A stretch of 64,000 bases of DNA from Azospirillaceae bacterium (GTDB taxonomy: Bacteria; Pseudomonadota; Alphaproteobacteria; Azospirillales; Azospirillaceae). A program made the translations under genes and the position numbers. Within the stretch, counting starts at the first letter, position 1. Each line of letters opens with the position of its first letter. Positions 1-8,853 of the stretch are shown here, piece by piece. The stretch lies in contig JAPWJW010000003.1 in assembly GCA_028283825.1 (NCBI GenBank), forward strand, positions 1,860,501 to 1,924,500, given 5' to 3'. Under the pieces are notes generated by a model that was not told the DNA's origin, did no database searches, and was given only the letters and a program-made list of their open reading frames with translations.

Positions 1-1020
1 CGGGTGGAGGGCACGCCCACCGTGCCGTCGCGCTGGCTGTTGCGGCTGGACACGGTGCTGAAGGCGCTGGGCCGCCCCCGCGCGCTCAACGCCGGCATGG
101 GTCGCTGGACCGCCTGGGCCGACGGCATGGACACGCCCGCCGCCGTGCGTCCCTGTGCTGCCCCCGAACCGCGCCCGCCGGTGGAGGCGCGCCCCCGCCG
201 CCTGTCGGTCACCCAGGTGGAGACCTGGATGCGTGACCCGTACGCGCTATACGCCCGCCATGTCCTGAAGCTGGACGCGCTGGAACCGCTGGACGCCGAT
301 CCGGGCGCGGCCGAGCGCGGCACCCTGATCCACGATGCCCTGGACGCTTTCGTGAAGGCCTATCCCGGCACACTGCTGCCGGAGGACGCGCTGGCGCAGC
401 TGACCCGCTTCGGCCGCCAGTTCTTCGCGAAGTACAGCGGCCAGCCCACCCTGGAAACCTTCTGGTGGCCCCGGTTCGAGCGCATCGCCGCCTGGTTCAT
501 CGCCCTGGAGCGCGACCGCCGGGCCGGCGGCATCCAACCCCTGGCGACCGAGGCGCGGGGCAGCCTGATGGTGGAGGCGGCGTACAAGCCGTTCGAGGTC
601 ATCGCCAAGGCCGACCGCATCGACCGCCTGCCCGACGGATCCATCGCCCTGATCGACTACAAGACCGGCATGCCGCCGCGTGCGAAAGAAGTGGAGCTGG
701 GTTTTGCCCCGCAATTGCCGCTGGAAACCGCCATCGCCCTGGGCAGCGGTTTCGGTTTCCGCGCCGAGGCGGTGGAGCAACTGGCGTTCTGGCGCCTGAC
801 GGGCGGGGAACCCGCCGGCCAGGTGGTGGCGTTGAAGCTGGACCCCGGCCAGTTGGCGGCCGAAGCGGTGGAGGGCTTGCGCCAGTTGATCGACCTGTTC
901 GACCAGCCATCCACCCCCTACCGATCGCAGCCCCGGCCGGGCATGGCGCCGCGCTATTCCGATTACCTGCACCTGGCGCGGGTGGCGGAATGGTCGGTGG
1001 GTGATGGGGGTGAGGCATGA
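1..1020 (+). CDS. addB: AddB, ATP-dependent helicase-nuclease subunit (C-terminal part)
   Basis: The reading frame is open from the first base, so the N-terminal bulk lies outside the window. About 339 C-terminal residues remain. They carry a RecB-type PD-(D/E)XK nuclease domain: GTLIHDALDAF near residue 105 and DRIDRLPDGS...LIDYKTG near 205-220, whose Asp and Lys are the catalytic metal-site residues. AddB pairs with AddA to resect double-strand breaks for RecA. The stop overlaps the addA start by four bases (ATGA), so the two are translationally coupled. No cysteine follows the nuclease motif, so the Fe-S cluster pairing known from Firmicutes AddB is not visible here; this is an inference from the fragment only. 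Confidence 0.93.
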   Translation, partial: RVEGTPTVPSRWLLRLDTVLKALGRPRALNAGMGRWTAWADGMDTPAAVRPCAAPEPRPPVEARPRRLSVTQVETWMRDPYALYARHVLKLDALEPLDADPGAAERGTLIHDALDAFVKAYPGTLLPEDALAQLTRFGRQFFAKYSGQPTLETFWWPRFERIAAWFIALERDRRAGGIQPLATEARGSLMVEAAYKPFEVIAKADRIDRLPDGSIALIDYKTGMPPRAKEVELGFAPQLPLETAIALGSGFGFRAEAVEQLAFWRLTGGEPAGQVVALKLDPGQLAAEAVEGLRQLIDLFDQPSTPYRSQPRPGMAPRYSDYLHLARVAEWSVGDGGEA

Positions 1021-4000
1021 ACGATGTGCGCGAGCGCCCGATCGACCCGACGGTGAAGCAGCGCCAGGCGTCGGACCCCCGGACGTCCGTCTGGGTGGGG
1101 GCATCGGCGGGAACCGGCAAGACCAAGGTGCTGACCGACCGGGTGGTGCGGCTGATGCTGGCCGGCACCCTGCCCGGCCGCGTGTTGTGCCTGACCTTCA
1201 CCAAGGCGGCGGCGGCGGAAATGGCCAACCGCATCGCCGAGCGCCTGGCCGGCTGGGCGGTGATGCCGGACGGCGACCTGACCCTGGCGCTGGATGAGCT
1301 GAACGGCCGGCCGCCGACACGGGATGAGGTGCTGACCGCCCGCCGCCTGTTCGCCCGGGTTCTGGACACCGCCGGCGGCATGAAGATCCAGACCATCCAC
1401 GCCTTCTGCCAATCGCTGCTGCGCCGCTTCCCCCTGGAAGCCCGGCTGCCACCGAATTTCGAGGTGATGGACGACCGCACGGCGGCCGAAGCCCTGGCGG
1501 AGGCGCAGGCCCACATGCTGGCCTCGGCCCAGGAACGCCCGGACACGGCCCTGGGCCGGGCGCTGGCCCGCCTGGCCGGCGCCCTGAATGAGGAGAGCTT
1601 CGGCGACCTTTTGGGCGACCTGGTAGCCCAGCGCGGCCGCATCCGCCGCATCCTGGAAAGCCATGGTGGCCTGGACGCCACCATCGCGGCCCTGTTCCGC
1701 CATTTGGGCGTGGCACCGGGGGAGAGCGAGGGGGGCGTGCTGGCCGCCGGCTGCCGCGACGACGTGCTGGACGTGGCGGGCCTGCGCGCCGCCTGCGCCG
1801 CCCTGGCCGAGGGCACCAAGACGGATGTGGAGCGGGGCATCGGCATCCAGCTGTGGCTGGACCAGATCGACCGGCGCGTCGCCGACCTGGACGCCTACCG
1901 CCGCCTGTTCCTGACGGCGGAAGGCACGGTGCGGGCCAAACTGGCCGGCAAGGACGCCACGGCCGCCAACGCCCGCGCGCCGGACATCCTGGCGGCCGAG
2001 GGTCAGCGCCTGATCGACTTGCAGGAAAAGCTGCGCGCCGTCACCGTGGCCCATTCCACATCCGCCCTGCTGACCCTGGCGGAAAGCATGCTGGAGGGGT
2101 ACCAGCGCTGGAAGGCGGGGCGCGCCCTGCTGGACTTCGACGACCTGATCCTGGCGGCCAGCGCCCTGCTGACCGGCGACGCCCAGGCCTGCGCCTGGGT
2201 GCTGTACAAGCTGGACGGCGGCCTGGACCATATCCTGATCGATGAGGCGCAGGACACCAACCCGGAGCAATGGCGCGTGGTCAGCGCCCTGGCGGAGGAA
2301 TTCTTCGCCGGCCAGGGCCAGGCGGAAACCAACCGCACCCTGTTCGTGGTGGGCGACGAGAAGCAGTCTATCTTCAGTTTCCAGGGCGCCGACCCGGCCG
2401 AATTCGCCCACATGCGCCGCACCTTCCAGGCGCGGGTGGAGGCGGCGGAACAGCCTTGGGCCACGGTGGACCTGGAAACCTCGTTCCGGTCGGTGGGTGC
2501 GGTATTACAGGCGGTGGACACGGTGTTCGCGCAACGCGAGGCGCGTGATGGCGTGTCCGGCGGCGACATCCTGCACCGCCCCTTCCGCCAGGGCATGGCG
2601 GGCAAGGTGGAGCTGTGGCCCCTGGTGCGGCCGGGCGACAGCCTGGAAAGCCCGGCCTGGGCCCCGCCCCTGCACCATGAGCCGGAGGACAAGCCCGCAG
2701 CCCGCCTGGCCACCGTCATCGCCGACCAGATCGCCCACTGGCTGGCGAAGGGGGAGGTGCTGGAGGCGCGCGGCCGGCCGCTGACCGCCGGCGACATCCT
2801 GGTGCTGGTCCGCCGCCGCAACGCCTTCGTGCAGCAGTTGGTGCGCGCGCTGAAGGACCGGGGCGTGCCGGTGGCCGGTGTGGACCGCATGGTGCTGACC
2901 GAACAGCTGGCGGTGATGGATCTGATGGCGGTGGGCCAGTTCCTGCTGATGCCCGAGGATGATTTGACCCTGGCCACCGTGCTGAAGGGGCCCTTCGTCG
3001 GCCTGGGTGAGGACGACCTGTTCACCATCGCCCACGGCCGGCGCGGCCATCTGTGGCCGGCGCTGGTCAAGCGGGCGGAGACGGACGACCGCTTTCGCCC
3101 CGCCTATCTGTGGCTGCGCGGCCTGCTGGGGGCCGTGGACTACACCGCGCCCTATGAGCTGTTCGCCGGATTGCTGACCCGGGCCTGCCCGGCGGATGGG
3201 GCCAGTGGGCGCCGCGCCCTGCTGGGCCGGTTGGGGGCGGAGGCGATCGACCCGGTGGATGAGTTCCTGAGCCTCAGCCTGGCCTTCGACCGCACCCATC
3301 CGCCGTCGCTGCAGACCTTCCTGCACTGGCTGGCGGCCGGGCAGACGGAGGTGAAGCGCGAGCTGGACGTGGGCGCCAAGCAGGGCGGGCCGCCGGGCGG
3401 CCAGGTACGCATCATGACGGTGCACGGATCCAAGGGCCTGCAGGCCCCCGTGGTCATCCTGCCCGACACCACGCGCAAGCCGGTGGCCAGCCCCCGCATC
3501 CTGTGGCCGCAAGGACAGGACGGCGGCGTGCCGCTCTACGCCCCGAGGCGGGAACAGGAGGACAAGGCCAGCCGGATAGCCCGGGCGGACGCAGACCGCC
3601 GGCGCGACCAGGAATACCGCCGCCTGCTGTACGTGGCCCTGACCCGGGCGGAGGACCGCCTGCACGTCTGCGGTTACGAGGGCAAGACCGCCACGGGCGA
3701 CGACACCTGGTTCCGCCTGACGGAAAAGGCCCTGGCCACGGTGGCGCCCAGCCAGCCCTTCGACCTGACCCTGGTGTCGCGCCAGGGGTGGAGCGGCGAT
3801 GGCCGCGTGCTGTCGCAGCCGCAGACCAGGCCACCGGTCACCAGGGCGGCGACGCGGGAGGGGACGGAGGACACACCGCCACCCCCCACCTGGCTGTCGG
3901 CCCCACCCCCGGCCGAGCCCACGCCGTCGCGCCCCCTGGCGCCGTCGCGGCCCGACGCGGAGGAGCCGGCGGTGCGATCCCCCCTGGGCCAGGGCGAGGC

Positions 4001-4508
4001 GCGGGAGGCGCGGCGCTTCAAGCGCGGCACTCTGATCCACAAGCTGTTGCAGCTGCTGCCCGAAATGCCGGTGGAAGGGCGGGCGCACGCGGCAAGGCGC
4101 TGGCTGGCCCGGCCCGGCCACGGCCTGGCCCCGGCGGACCGCGCGGAGATCCTGGCCGAAACCCTGCGCGTGCTGACCGACCCGCTGTTCGCCGACCTGT
4201 TCGGGCCTGCCAGCCGGGCGGAAGTGCCGCTGGTGGGCACGGTGGGCACGCGGCCCCTGGCCGCCCAGATCGACCGGCTGGTGGTGACGGACACGGAAGT
4301 ACGGATCGTCGATTTCAAGACCAACCGCCCGCCGCCCCTGACCCCGGACGAGATCCCGACGCTGTACGTGCAGCAGATGGCGGCCTACCGCGCGGCCCTG
4401 CGCCAGATCTATCCCGGCCTGGAGATCCGCTGCCTGCTGCTGTGGACGGACGGTCCCCACACCACCGAGGTCGATCCCGCCCGCATGGACGCCATCGCGC
4501 TGAATTGA
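1017..4508 (+). CDS. addA: AddA, ATP-dependent helicase-nuclease subunit
   Basis: This 1163-residue protein is a UvrD/RecB-type superfamily 1 helicase with a C-terminal nuclease. Walker A is ASAGTGKT at residues 29-36, motif II LIDEAQDT near 406, motif III VVGDEKQSIFSFQGA near 443, and motif VI LLYVALTRAEDRL near 868. The nuclease motifs are RGTLIHKLLQLLP near 1002 and IVDFKTNRPP near 1097. With AddB it forms the alphaproteobacterial counterpart of RecBCD: it unwinds and trims broken ends and loads RecA. Its start overlaps the addB stop. A Pro/Ala-rich linker near residues 940-985 separates helicase and nuclease. Length matches alphaproteobacterial AddA. Confidence 0.97.
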   Translation: MNDVRERPIDPTVKQRQASDPRTSVWVGASAGTGKTKVLTDRVVRLMLAGTLPGRVLCLTFTKAAAAEMANRIAERLAGWAVMPDGDLTLALDELNGRPPTRDEVLTARRLFARVLDTAGGMKIQTIHAFCQSLLRRFPLEARLPPNFEVMDDRTAAEALAEAQAHMLASAQERPDTALGRALARLAGALNEESFGDLLGDLVAQRGRIRRILESHGGLDATIAALFRHLGVAPGESEGGVLAAGCRDDVLDVAGLRAACAALAEGTKTDVERGIGIQLWLDQIDRRVADLDAYRRLFLTAEGTVRAKLAGKDATAANARAPDILAAEGQRLIDLQEKLRAVTVAHSTSALLTLAESMLEGYQRWKAGRALLDFDDLILAASALLTGDAQACAWVLYKLDGGLDHILIDEAQDTNPEQWRVVSALAEEFFAGQGQAETNRTLFVVGDEKQSIFSFQGADPAEFAHMRRTFQARVEAAEQPWATVDLETSFRSVGAVLQAVDTVFAQREARDGVSGGDILHRPFRQGMAGKVELWPLVRPGDSLESPAWAPPLHHEPEDKPAARLATVIADQIAHWLAKGEVLEARGRPLTAGDILVLVRRRNAFVQQLVRALKDRGVPVAGVDRMVLTEQLAVMDLMAVGQFLLMPEDDLTLATVLKGPFVGLGEDDLFTIAHGRRGHLWPALVKRAETDDRFRPAYLWLRGLLGAVDYTAPYELFAGLLTRACPADGASGRRALLGRLGAEAIDPVDEFLSLSLAFDRTHPPSLQTFLHWLAAGQTEVKRELDVGAKQGGPPGGQVRIMTVHGSKGLQAPVVILPDTTRKPVASPRILWPQGQDGGVPLYAPRREQEDKASRIARADADRRRDQEYRRLLYVALTRAEDRLHVCGYEGKTATGDDTWFRLTEKALATVAPSQPFDLTLVSRQGWSGDGRVLSQPQTRPPVTRAATREGTEDTPPPPTWLSAPPPAEPTPSRPLAPSRPDAEEPAVRSPLGQGEAREARRFKRGTLIHKLLQLLPEMPVEGRAHAARRWLARPGHGLAPADRAEILAETLRVLTDPLFADLFGPASRAEVPLVGTVGTRPLAAQIDRLVVTDTEVRIVDFKTNRPPPLTPDEIPTLYVQQMAAYRAALRQIYPGLEIRCLLLWTDGPHTTEVDPARMDAIALN

Positions 4509-4567
4509 TGCAACCTCTCGGCCGTCGCCGGGTTGATTGCCCTGTCAACCGACGGGAGATGACGAGG

Positions 4568-5269
4568 ATGTCCGACTACACCCTGTATTACTGGCCCGTG
4601 CCGTTCCGCGGCGAATTCATCCGCGCCATCCTGGCCCACGCCGGGAAACGCTGGGACGAACCCGACGTGGACGCCCTGACCCAGGCGATGGAGGCCGCAC
4701 CCACCGACCAGCCGGTGCCCTTCATGGGACCGCCGGTGCTGGTCGACCGGGCCAACGGCTTCACCGTGTCGGAGATGCCGGCCATCGCCCTGTACCTGGG
4801 CGAGACGCTGAGCCTGGTGCCGGACACGGCGGAGGGCCGGGCCATGACCGTGAAGATCACGGCCGACGCCAACGACGTGATCGATGAGATCACCCTGGAT
4901 GGCGGGCGGGAGATGTGGACGCCGGAAAGCTGGGCCAAGTTCCAGCCCCGGCTGAAACGCTGGATGGCCATCTGGGAAGCCGGCGCCCTGGCGCACGGCG
5001 TGACCAAGGATGGCGGCTTCCTGCTGGACGGCGGCGCCATCGGCGTGGCCGACATCATCACGGCCACCCTGTGGTCCACCCTGCGCCGCGTGTTGCCCGG
5101 CACCGGCACGCTGCTGGACGCCGAGGCACCGCTGGTGGCGAACCTTAGCCGCCGCGTCTGGACGACACCGGCCCTGGCCGCCTGGGACAGGGAATCCGTC
5201 AGGCTCTATGGCGACAGCTATTGCGCCGGGCAGATCGAGAAATCGCTGAAGAAGGTCGCCAACACCTGA
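4568..5269 (+). CDS. Glutathione S-transferase family protein
   Basis: A 233-residue protein with a thioredoxin-like N-terminal half (YTLYYWPVPFRGEFIRAILAHAG) and an all-alpha C-terminal half, as in soluble glutathione transferases. The GSH-binding turn contains VSEMPAIALYLGE, where the family usually has the Glu/Gln-Ser motif. It probably conjugates or reduces electrophilic substrates in the cytosol; the substrate cannot be told. The ATG at 4568 is chosen because GGGAG lies nine bases upstream; a second ATG nine bases earlier has no spacing for a ribosome site. It follows addA by 60 bases on the same strand. A palindromic repeat pair lies just downstream. Confidence 0.9.
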   Translation: MSDYTLYYWPVPFRGEFIRAILAHAGKRWDEPDVDALTQAMEAAPTDQPVPFMGPPVLVDRANGFTVSEMPAIALYLGETLSLVPDTAEGRAMTVKITADANDVIDEITLDGGREMWTPESWAKFQPRLKRWMAIWEAGALAHGVTKDGGFLLDGGAIGVADIITATLWSTLRRVLPGTGTLLDAEAPLVANLSRRVWTTPALAAWDRESVRLYGDSYCAGQIEKSLKKVANT

Positions 5270-5278
5270 CCCACGCTG

Positions 5279-5325
5279 GAGCAGATCGCGTAAAGGCGGA
5301 ATCGCCTTGAAGCGTGAATCTGCTC
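5279..5325. repeat. TA/GAGC-type palindrome with GGAATC loop
   Basis: Outer arms GAGCAGAT and ATCTGCTC enclose an inner hairpin AAGGC-GGAATC-GCCTT. The same plan (GAGCGGA arms, AGGT-GGAATC-ACCT core) recurs at 11194-11244. It lies ten bases after the glutathione transferase stop. Palindromes with a GGAATC loop resemble intergenic palindromes I recall from other alphaproteobacteria; that link is from memory. Confidence 0.7.
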
Positions 5326-5339
5326 GCCAAACAAAGGCT

Positions 5340-5379
5340 TAGAGCCTGTTACGTTTCCGATTAAACGCAACAGGCTCTA
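5340..5379. repeat. TA-flanked palindrome overlapping a stop codon
   Basis: Arms AGAGCCTGTTACGTTT and AAACGCAACAGGCTCT form a 16-bp stem with one mismatch and a six-base loop. It is bounded by TA on both sides (TA-GAGCC...GGCTC-TA), as expected for a TA target-site duplication. The last TA overlaps the TAG stop of the minus-strand gene at 5377. It may also act as a transcription terminator between the convergent genes. Confidence 0.65.
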
Positions 5380-6753
5380 ACTCAACCGCCGGTTCCATTC
5401 GCGGTACAGCCGTTCCGCCTCGTCCGGCCCCACCAGGATTTCGATCAGGCGCAGATTGTTGAACATCTGGCGCTTGACCTCGGGGTTGGTGCGGGAGTCC
5501 GGGGCCGACAGCATGCGGTCGGTCTGGCGGTCGATCTCGCGCCGGATGTCGGTGATCTTGGTGCCGACCTCGCGCTGGATGCCCAGGCTGCCGGCCAGCT
5601 TGGCGGTGCGCTTCAGGGCCAGCGCGGTGGATTCGGCCCGCTTCAGACTGTCGGGTGCGGTGGTGATGCCGCCTTCGGCCGGGAACATCAGGTCGTTCAG
5701 GGTCTGGCCCACGTCGCCCAGCACGGTGGTCAGCACGAAGCCGCCGATCTCCCCCCGTGCCGCCGCCACGCGGTCGGTGATCTTCTTGTCGCGCAGCAGG
5801 GCGACCGTGTCGTTGATGGAGGTGAGGCCGTCGGTCAGCCGTTCGGCCGCCACCGCCAGGCTGCCCAGCTTCTGTACCGGGTCAGGTGGTGCCAGCCCCG
5901 GGTCCGTCGGCGGCGGGTTGCTGACGACGCCGGTCTGGCGCAGCAGGTTGCCCACCACCACGCCCGACAGGTCGCGGGTCAGCTGGTCGCGTTCCACCAC
6001 GCCGGCGCCGCTGACCCGCAGGTCGGCCAGCATCTTCAGCGCCACGCCGGGCCGCAGCATGCGCGCCGTCAGCACCAGCAGCACCGGGGCGGCCGCCTTG
6101 GGGCTTTCCGTGCCCAGGCGGGCCAGCACGCCGCGGATGGCCTCGACATGGAATTCCGCCAGGTCGCCGATGGGCCGTTCCGGCAGACGCAGCTTCAGTT
6201 CCTCGATCTCCGCACCCAGCTTCAGGACGTCGCGCAGGATTTGCAGCTGGCGCAGCACGTCGTCGTCGCGGCCGAAATGCTCGGCCATGAAGCGCAGATT
6301 GGCCTCCGCCTCGGCCACGATGTCCACCATGGCCTGGGACCCGGCCTCCCACAAGGGGGTGGCGATGCGGCTGAGCGCGCGGGGATCGCGGGGATCGGTC
6401 TTGAGGATGGCCTGGCCCGCATCCGCCACCAGGGCGGGATCCAGCCGGGTGACGACCACGTTCCAGCAGGGTGCCAGCGTGCTGCGCGACACCCGTTGCA
6501 GCCGGCGGCTGTAGGCCATGGGATCATCGAACAGATCCTCCGCCGGGCGAAAGAACAGGCGCGACACCGTGGGCCGCCGGGGCGGGCGCAGCTGCGTCAG
6601 GCGGGGGCGCATGGCCTCGAACGCGCCGGCGATGCCGGGCTTGTCGCCCAGCTGTTCCAGCAGGGTGTAGATTTGCAGGAACTTGACGTCGCTGAGTTTC
6701 GTGGCGTCGCGGGCCAGGTTTTCCCACTGCGCCACGGCGGCGGGATCACTCAT
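5377..6753 (-). CDS. Hypothetical protein, second gene of a two-gene unit
   Basis: A 458-residue protein that I do not recognise. It has no signal peptide or clear membrane segment. An early basic, Pro-rich stretch (LRPPRRPTVSRLFFRP near residues 55-70) is followed by a mostly helical sequence with many Leu, Arg and Glu residues, including likely amphipathic helices near 180-230 and 330-440. Its ATG overlaps the stop of the upstream gene (6750-7862) by four bases (ATGA), so the two proteins are probably made in fixed ratio and may form a complex. Its TAG stop lies inside a palindromic repeat. Codon use and GC match the surroundings. Function unknown. Confidence 0.85.
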   Translation of the reverse strand: MSDPAAVAQWENLARDATKLSDVKFLQIYTLLEQLGDKPGIAGAFEAMRPRLTQLRPPRRPTVSRLFFRPAEDLFDDPMAYSRRLQRVSRSTLAPCWNVVVTRLDPALVADAGQAILKTDPRDPRALSRIATPLWEAGSQAMVDIVAEAEANLRFMAEHFGRDDDVLRQLQILRDVLKLGAEIEELKLRLPERPIGDLAEFHVEAIRGVLARLGTESPKAAAPVLLVLTARMLRPGVALKMLADLRVSGAGVVERDQLTRDLSGVVVGNLLRQTGVVSNPPPTDPGLAPPDPVQKLGSLAVAAERLTDGLTSINDTVALLRDKKITDRVAAARGEIGGFVLTTVLGDVGQTLNDLMFPAEGGITTAPDSLKRAESTALALKRTAKLAGSLGIQREVGTKITDIRREIDRQTDRMLSAPDSRTNPEVKRQMFNNLRLIEILVGPDEAERLYREWNRRLS

Positions 6754-7862
6754 GTCATCACCGCCTTAAGCGCCTCGATCCGCATCACGGCGTTCATGTC
6801 CAGCCCGCCCCCCCGGGCGTCGTCGCCCGGTCGATGCCAACGGGCCTGGATCTTGGCCAAGGCGTCCATCTCGGCGAACGACGGCTCCCGCCCGCCTTCA
6901 CCCTTGGGCACCAGGGGAACCAGGCGGAACATCTCCCCCATGGTGGATTGCTGGGCTTCCTGCGGGCGGTCGGACACGCTGTCCCACAGGCGGCCCAGGA
7001 AGGGCCAGCCATCCAGCAGCCAAGCCAGGCGCTCCACCTCCTCCGCCACGGCGGCGCGCATGGCGGGGAAGTCCCGGGCGATGGCGGCCAGGTCGCGGCA
7101 GCGCGTATCCGCCCGCGCCACGCGGTCGCGCGCCAGCGCCAGCGTGGCCTGGGCGGCGGTGCCGACGAATTCCGCCAGACGCGCCACTTCGGACAGGTCG
7201 GACCGGGCCCACTGTGCCAATACTTTGACCAGGGTCTCCAACTCCGTCACCTGCACACGCAGGCGGCCCAACTGCCCGCATTGCGGCAGGCCCAGGGGTG
7301 CTGCGACGGTGCTGAGCGCATCCACCCGCGTCACCATCTCATCCGGCGGCAGGCCGACGCGCTGCGCCAGCTGGGTCAGGGCGGCGCGCACCAGCCGGCG
7401 ACTTTCCGACCCCGTCATGCCGGTGGCCAGCAAATCACCCGGATCCATGCGCGCCAGGCGCAGCAGTTCCGTCACCAGGGTGAACTGGGTCAGCGCCTGG
7501 TAACCCTGGTCCAGCGCCAGGGCCCGTTCCGCCGCGGTCGACGCGTCGCCGCCGGCGACGCCGGTGGACTGCACCATCAGTACCGCGCCGCGCACCGCTT
7601 CCGGCGTGTGGCGATCCACGGCCAGCAGCGCGTCGTACAGCAGGCGGTCGTGCAGGGTGACGGTCATGACCGCCGGCAGCGAGCGCCAGGGCATGATGTA
7701 GAGTTCGCGGCCGCCCTTGAAACCCTGGACCAGGAATTCCGGGTCGCCCTGCCGCGTCGGCCGCATGCGCGCCTGGCTGAGCATCGGGGTGGTGAAGGGG
7801 ATCGCGATGCCGCGGTCCACGAAGGTGCCTGGCGCCGTATCCAGCTTTCTCGCCTGACTCAT
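6750..7862 (-). CDS. Hypothetical protein, first gene of a two-gene unit
   Basis: A 370-residue protein that I do not recognise. It begins with an extended, weakly structured segment (FVDRGIAIPFTTPMLSQARMRP near residues 14-35) and continues as a largely helical, Ala/Leu/Arg-rich protein without obvious transmembrane segments or catalytic motifs. It overlaps the next gene (5377-6753) by four bases. The 294-base gap to trxA on the other strand makes this the divergent side of that promoter region. The shared helical character of both proteins suggests a cytosolic complex; this is inference only. Confidence 0.85.
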   Translation of the reverse strand: MSQARKLDTAPGTFVDRGIAIPFTTPMLSQARMRPTRQGDPEFLVQGFKGGRELYIMPWRSLPAVMTVTLHDRLLYDALLAVDRHTPEAVRGAVLMVQSTGVAGGDASTAAERALALDQGYQALTQFTLVTELLRLARMDPGDLLATGMTGSESRRLVRAALTQLAQRVGLPPDEMVTRVDALSTVAAPLGLPQCGQLGRLRVQVTELETLVKVLAQWARSDLSEVARLAEFVGTAAQATLALARDRVARADTRCRDLAAIARDFPAMRAAVAEEVERLAWLLDGWPFLGRLWDSVSDRPQEAQQSTMGEMFRLVPLVPKGEGGREPSFAEMDALAKIQARWHRPGDDARGGGLDMNAVMRIEALKAVMT

Positions 7863-8062
7863 CCCGGCTCCCGCGCACCGTTTCGTCCCGCCCGGGACCG
7901 GACCCGTGCCACGGATCCGCCCCGTTTCGACTATAGGCCGGGGCCAACAGCGGGCGAAGGAAATGTTGACCGGAATTCAAGAGGGGCCAGCCCATCCCCA
8001 GACCCCCGCTTGGGCCCGCCTTGACCGTACCGACCCTGCCCCCCTACATTTAGCGGGACGAC

Positions 8063-8083
8063 GGACGTGGGCCCCCCACGTCC
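8063..8083. other. Perfect hairpin in the trxA leader
   Basis: GGACGTGGG and CCCACGTCC form a nine-bp stem with a CCC loop, about 75 bases before the trxA start, inside the gap that separates trxA from the divergent unknown gene. It could be a protein-binding palindrome or a leader-RNA hairpin; nothing decides between these. Confidence 0.45.
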
Positions 8084-8156
8084 ACCTACCGGTACCAGGG
8101 TAGGGCCACGGGAACAGGGTGCCCACCCAACGGGGCCCTATAGAAGGATAGAAGTG

Positions 8157-8483
8157 ATGAGCGAGAATACGGTGAAGGTGACGGACACCAGCTTTGACAC
8201 CGACGTGCTGAAGGCCCCGGGCCCGGTGCTGGTGGATTTCTGGGCGGAATGGTGCGGCCCCTGCAAGATGATCGCCCCGTCGCTGGACGCCATCGCCGGT
8301 GAGCTGAGCGGCCAGGTGACCGTGGCCAAGCTGGACATCGACAGCAACCCCAACACCCCCGGCAAGTACGGCGTGCGCGGCGTGCCCACCCTGATGCTGT
8401 TCAAGGACGGCCAGGTCGCGGCCACCAAGGTCGGCGCCCTGCCCAAGCAGGCCCTGGCCGATTGGATCAAGTCGGTTCTCTGA
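8157..8483 (+). CDS. trxA: Thioredoxin 1
   Basis: A 108-residue thioredoxin, the usual length. The redox motif WCGPCK is at residues 32-37, followed by the cis-proline loop RGVPTLMLF near 74-82. It reduces cytosolic disulfides with electrons from thioredoxin reductase, and serves ribonucleotide reductase and peroxiredoxins. The ATG at 8157 is chosen over an in-frame upstream start because it lies just after an AAGGATAGAAG ribosome site and gives the canonical length. It is followed within nine bases by a structured repeat (copy A) and then by a Rho-independent terminator at 8704. addA-trxA proximity is common in this group; here two unknown genes intervene on the other strand. Confidence 0.97.
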   Translation: MSENTVKVTDTSFDTDVLKAPGPVLVDFWAEWCGPCKMIAPSLDAIAGELSGQVTVAKLDIDSNPNTPGKYGVRGVPTLMLFKDGQVAATKVGALPKQALADWIKSVL

Positions 8484-8491
8484 TACCGCGC

Positions 8492-8651
8492 GGCGTTTGA
8501 TCGGCCACGATCAAACGCCCCCCTCAGGCGCCGGGCGCCAGCATCCGCTGGCTGGGCTTATCCTCCCTTTCCGGTCCGCCTACGGCTCCCCGGAAAGGTC
8601 CGGCGGCTGCGGTCGCAGCCTACGGCGGCACAAGGTGGGACCTCGTGCCGC
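8492..8651 (-). repeat. Five-hairpin intergenic repeat, copy A
   Basis: This is the most complete copy of the repeat family. In plus-strand order the hairpins are H1 8492-8519 (12-bp perfect stem GGCGTTTGATCG / CGATCAAACGCC), H2 8537-8552 (GCCAGC-ATCC-GCTGGC), H3 8566-8598 (CCTTTCCGG / CCGGAAAGG), H4 8605-8620 (GGCTGC-GGTC-GCAGCC) and H5 8625-8651 (GCGGCAC... / ...GTGCCGC). It starts eight bases after the trxA stop. The conserved CGGATG loop reads on the minus strand. Open frames across it are chance products of its high GC. Confidence 0.85.
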
Positions 8652-8703
8652 TGGTATGAAAGATGATCCGCGGGCGGTGACGTCTGCGGTGTTTGAAGGA
8701 AAA

Positions 8704-8736
8704 GGCGGGCGCCCCCGGTGGCAGCCCGCCTTTTTC
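8704..8736 (+). terminator. Rho-independent terminator after trxA
   Basis: GGCGGGC (8704-8710) pairs with GCCCGCC (8724-8730), followed by five T residues. It ends the trxA transcript after the repeat copy A. Confidence 0.8.
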
Positions 8737-8784
8737 TTGCGCCCGTGTCACGAAAGGACGCGGCCCGGAATTCCAACCTAACTT

Positions 8785-8805
8785 TGCGACTAATATTGAT
8801 TCGCA
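8785..8805 (+). promoter_or_regulatory. Iron-box-like palindrome upstream of the TonB receptor
   Basis: A 21-base imperfect palindrome with TGCGA and TCGCA ends around an AT-rich centre (TAATATTGAT) sits 49 bases before the receptor start, in a sharply AT-rich patch. TGCGAAT-type ends are seen in Fur/iron operators of this group. The sequence supports an operator; which regulator binds (Fur or the Irr homologue at 23699) is inference. Confidence 0.5.
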
Positions 8806-8853
8806 TTAACTTTTTCGTTAATTTTCCCCGCTTGATGAAGGGGAAGATAAAAA

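Noticed and set aside
8497-8781. 94-codon frame covering repeat copy A
   Set aside because: The frame is formed by the repeat and the terminator. Similar spurious frames arise at other copies, so annotated small hypothetical proteins there should be treated with caution.
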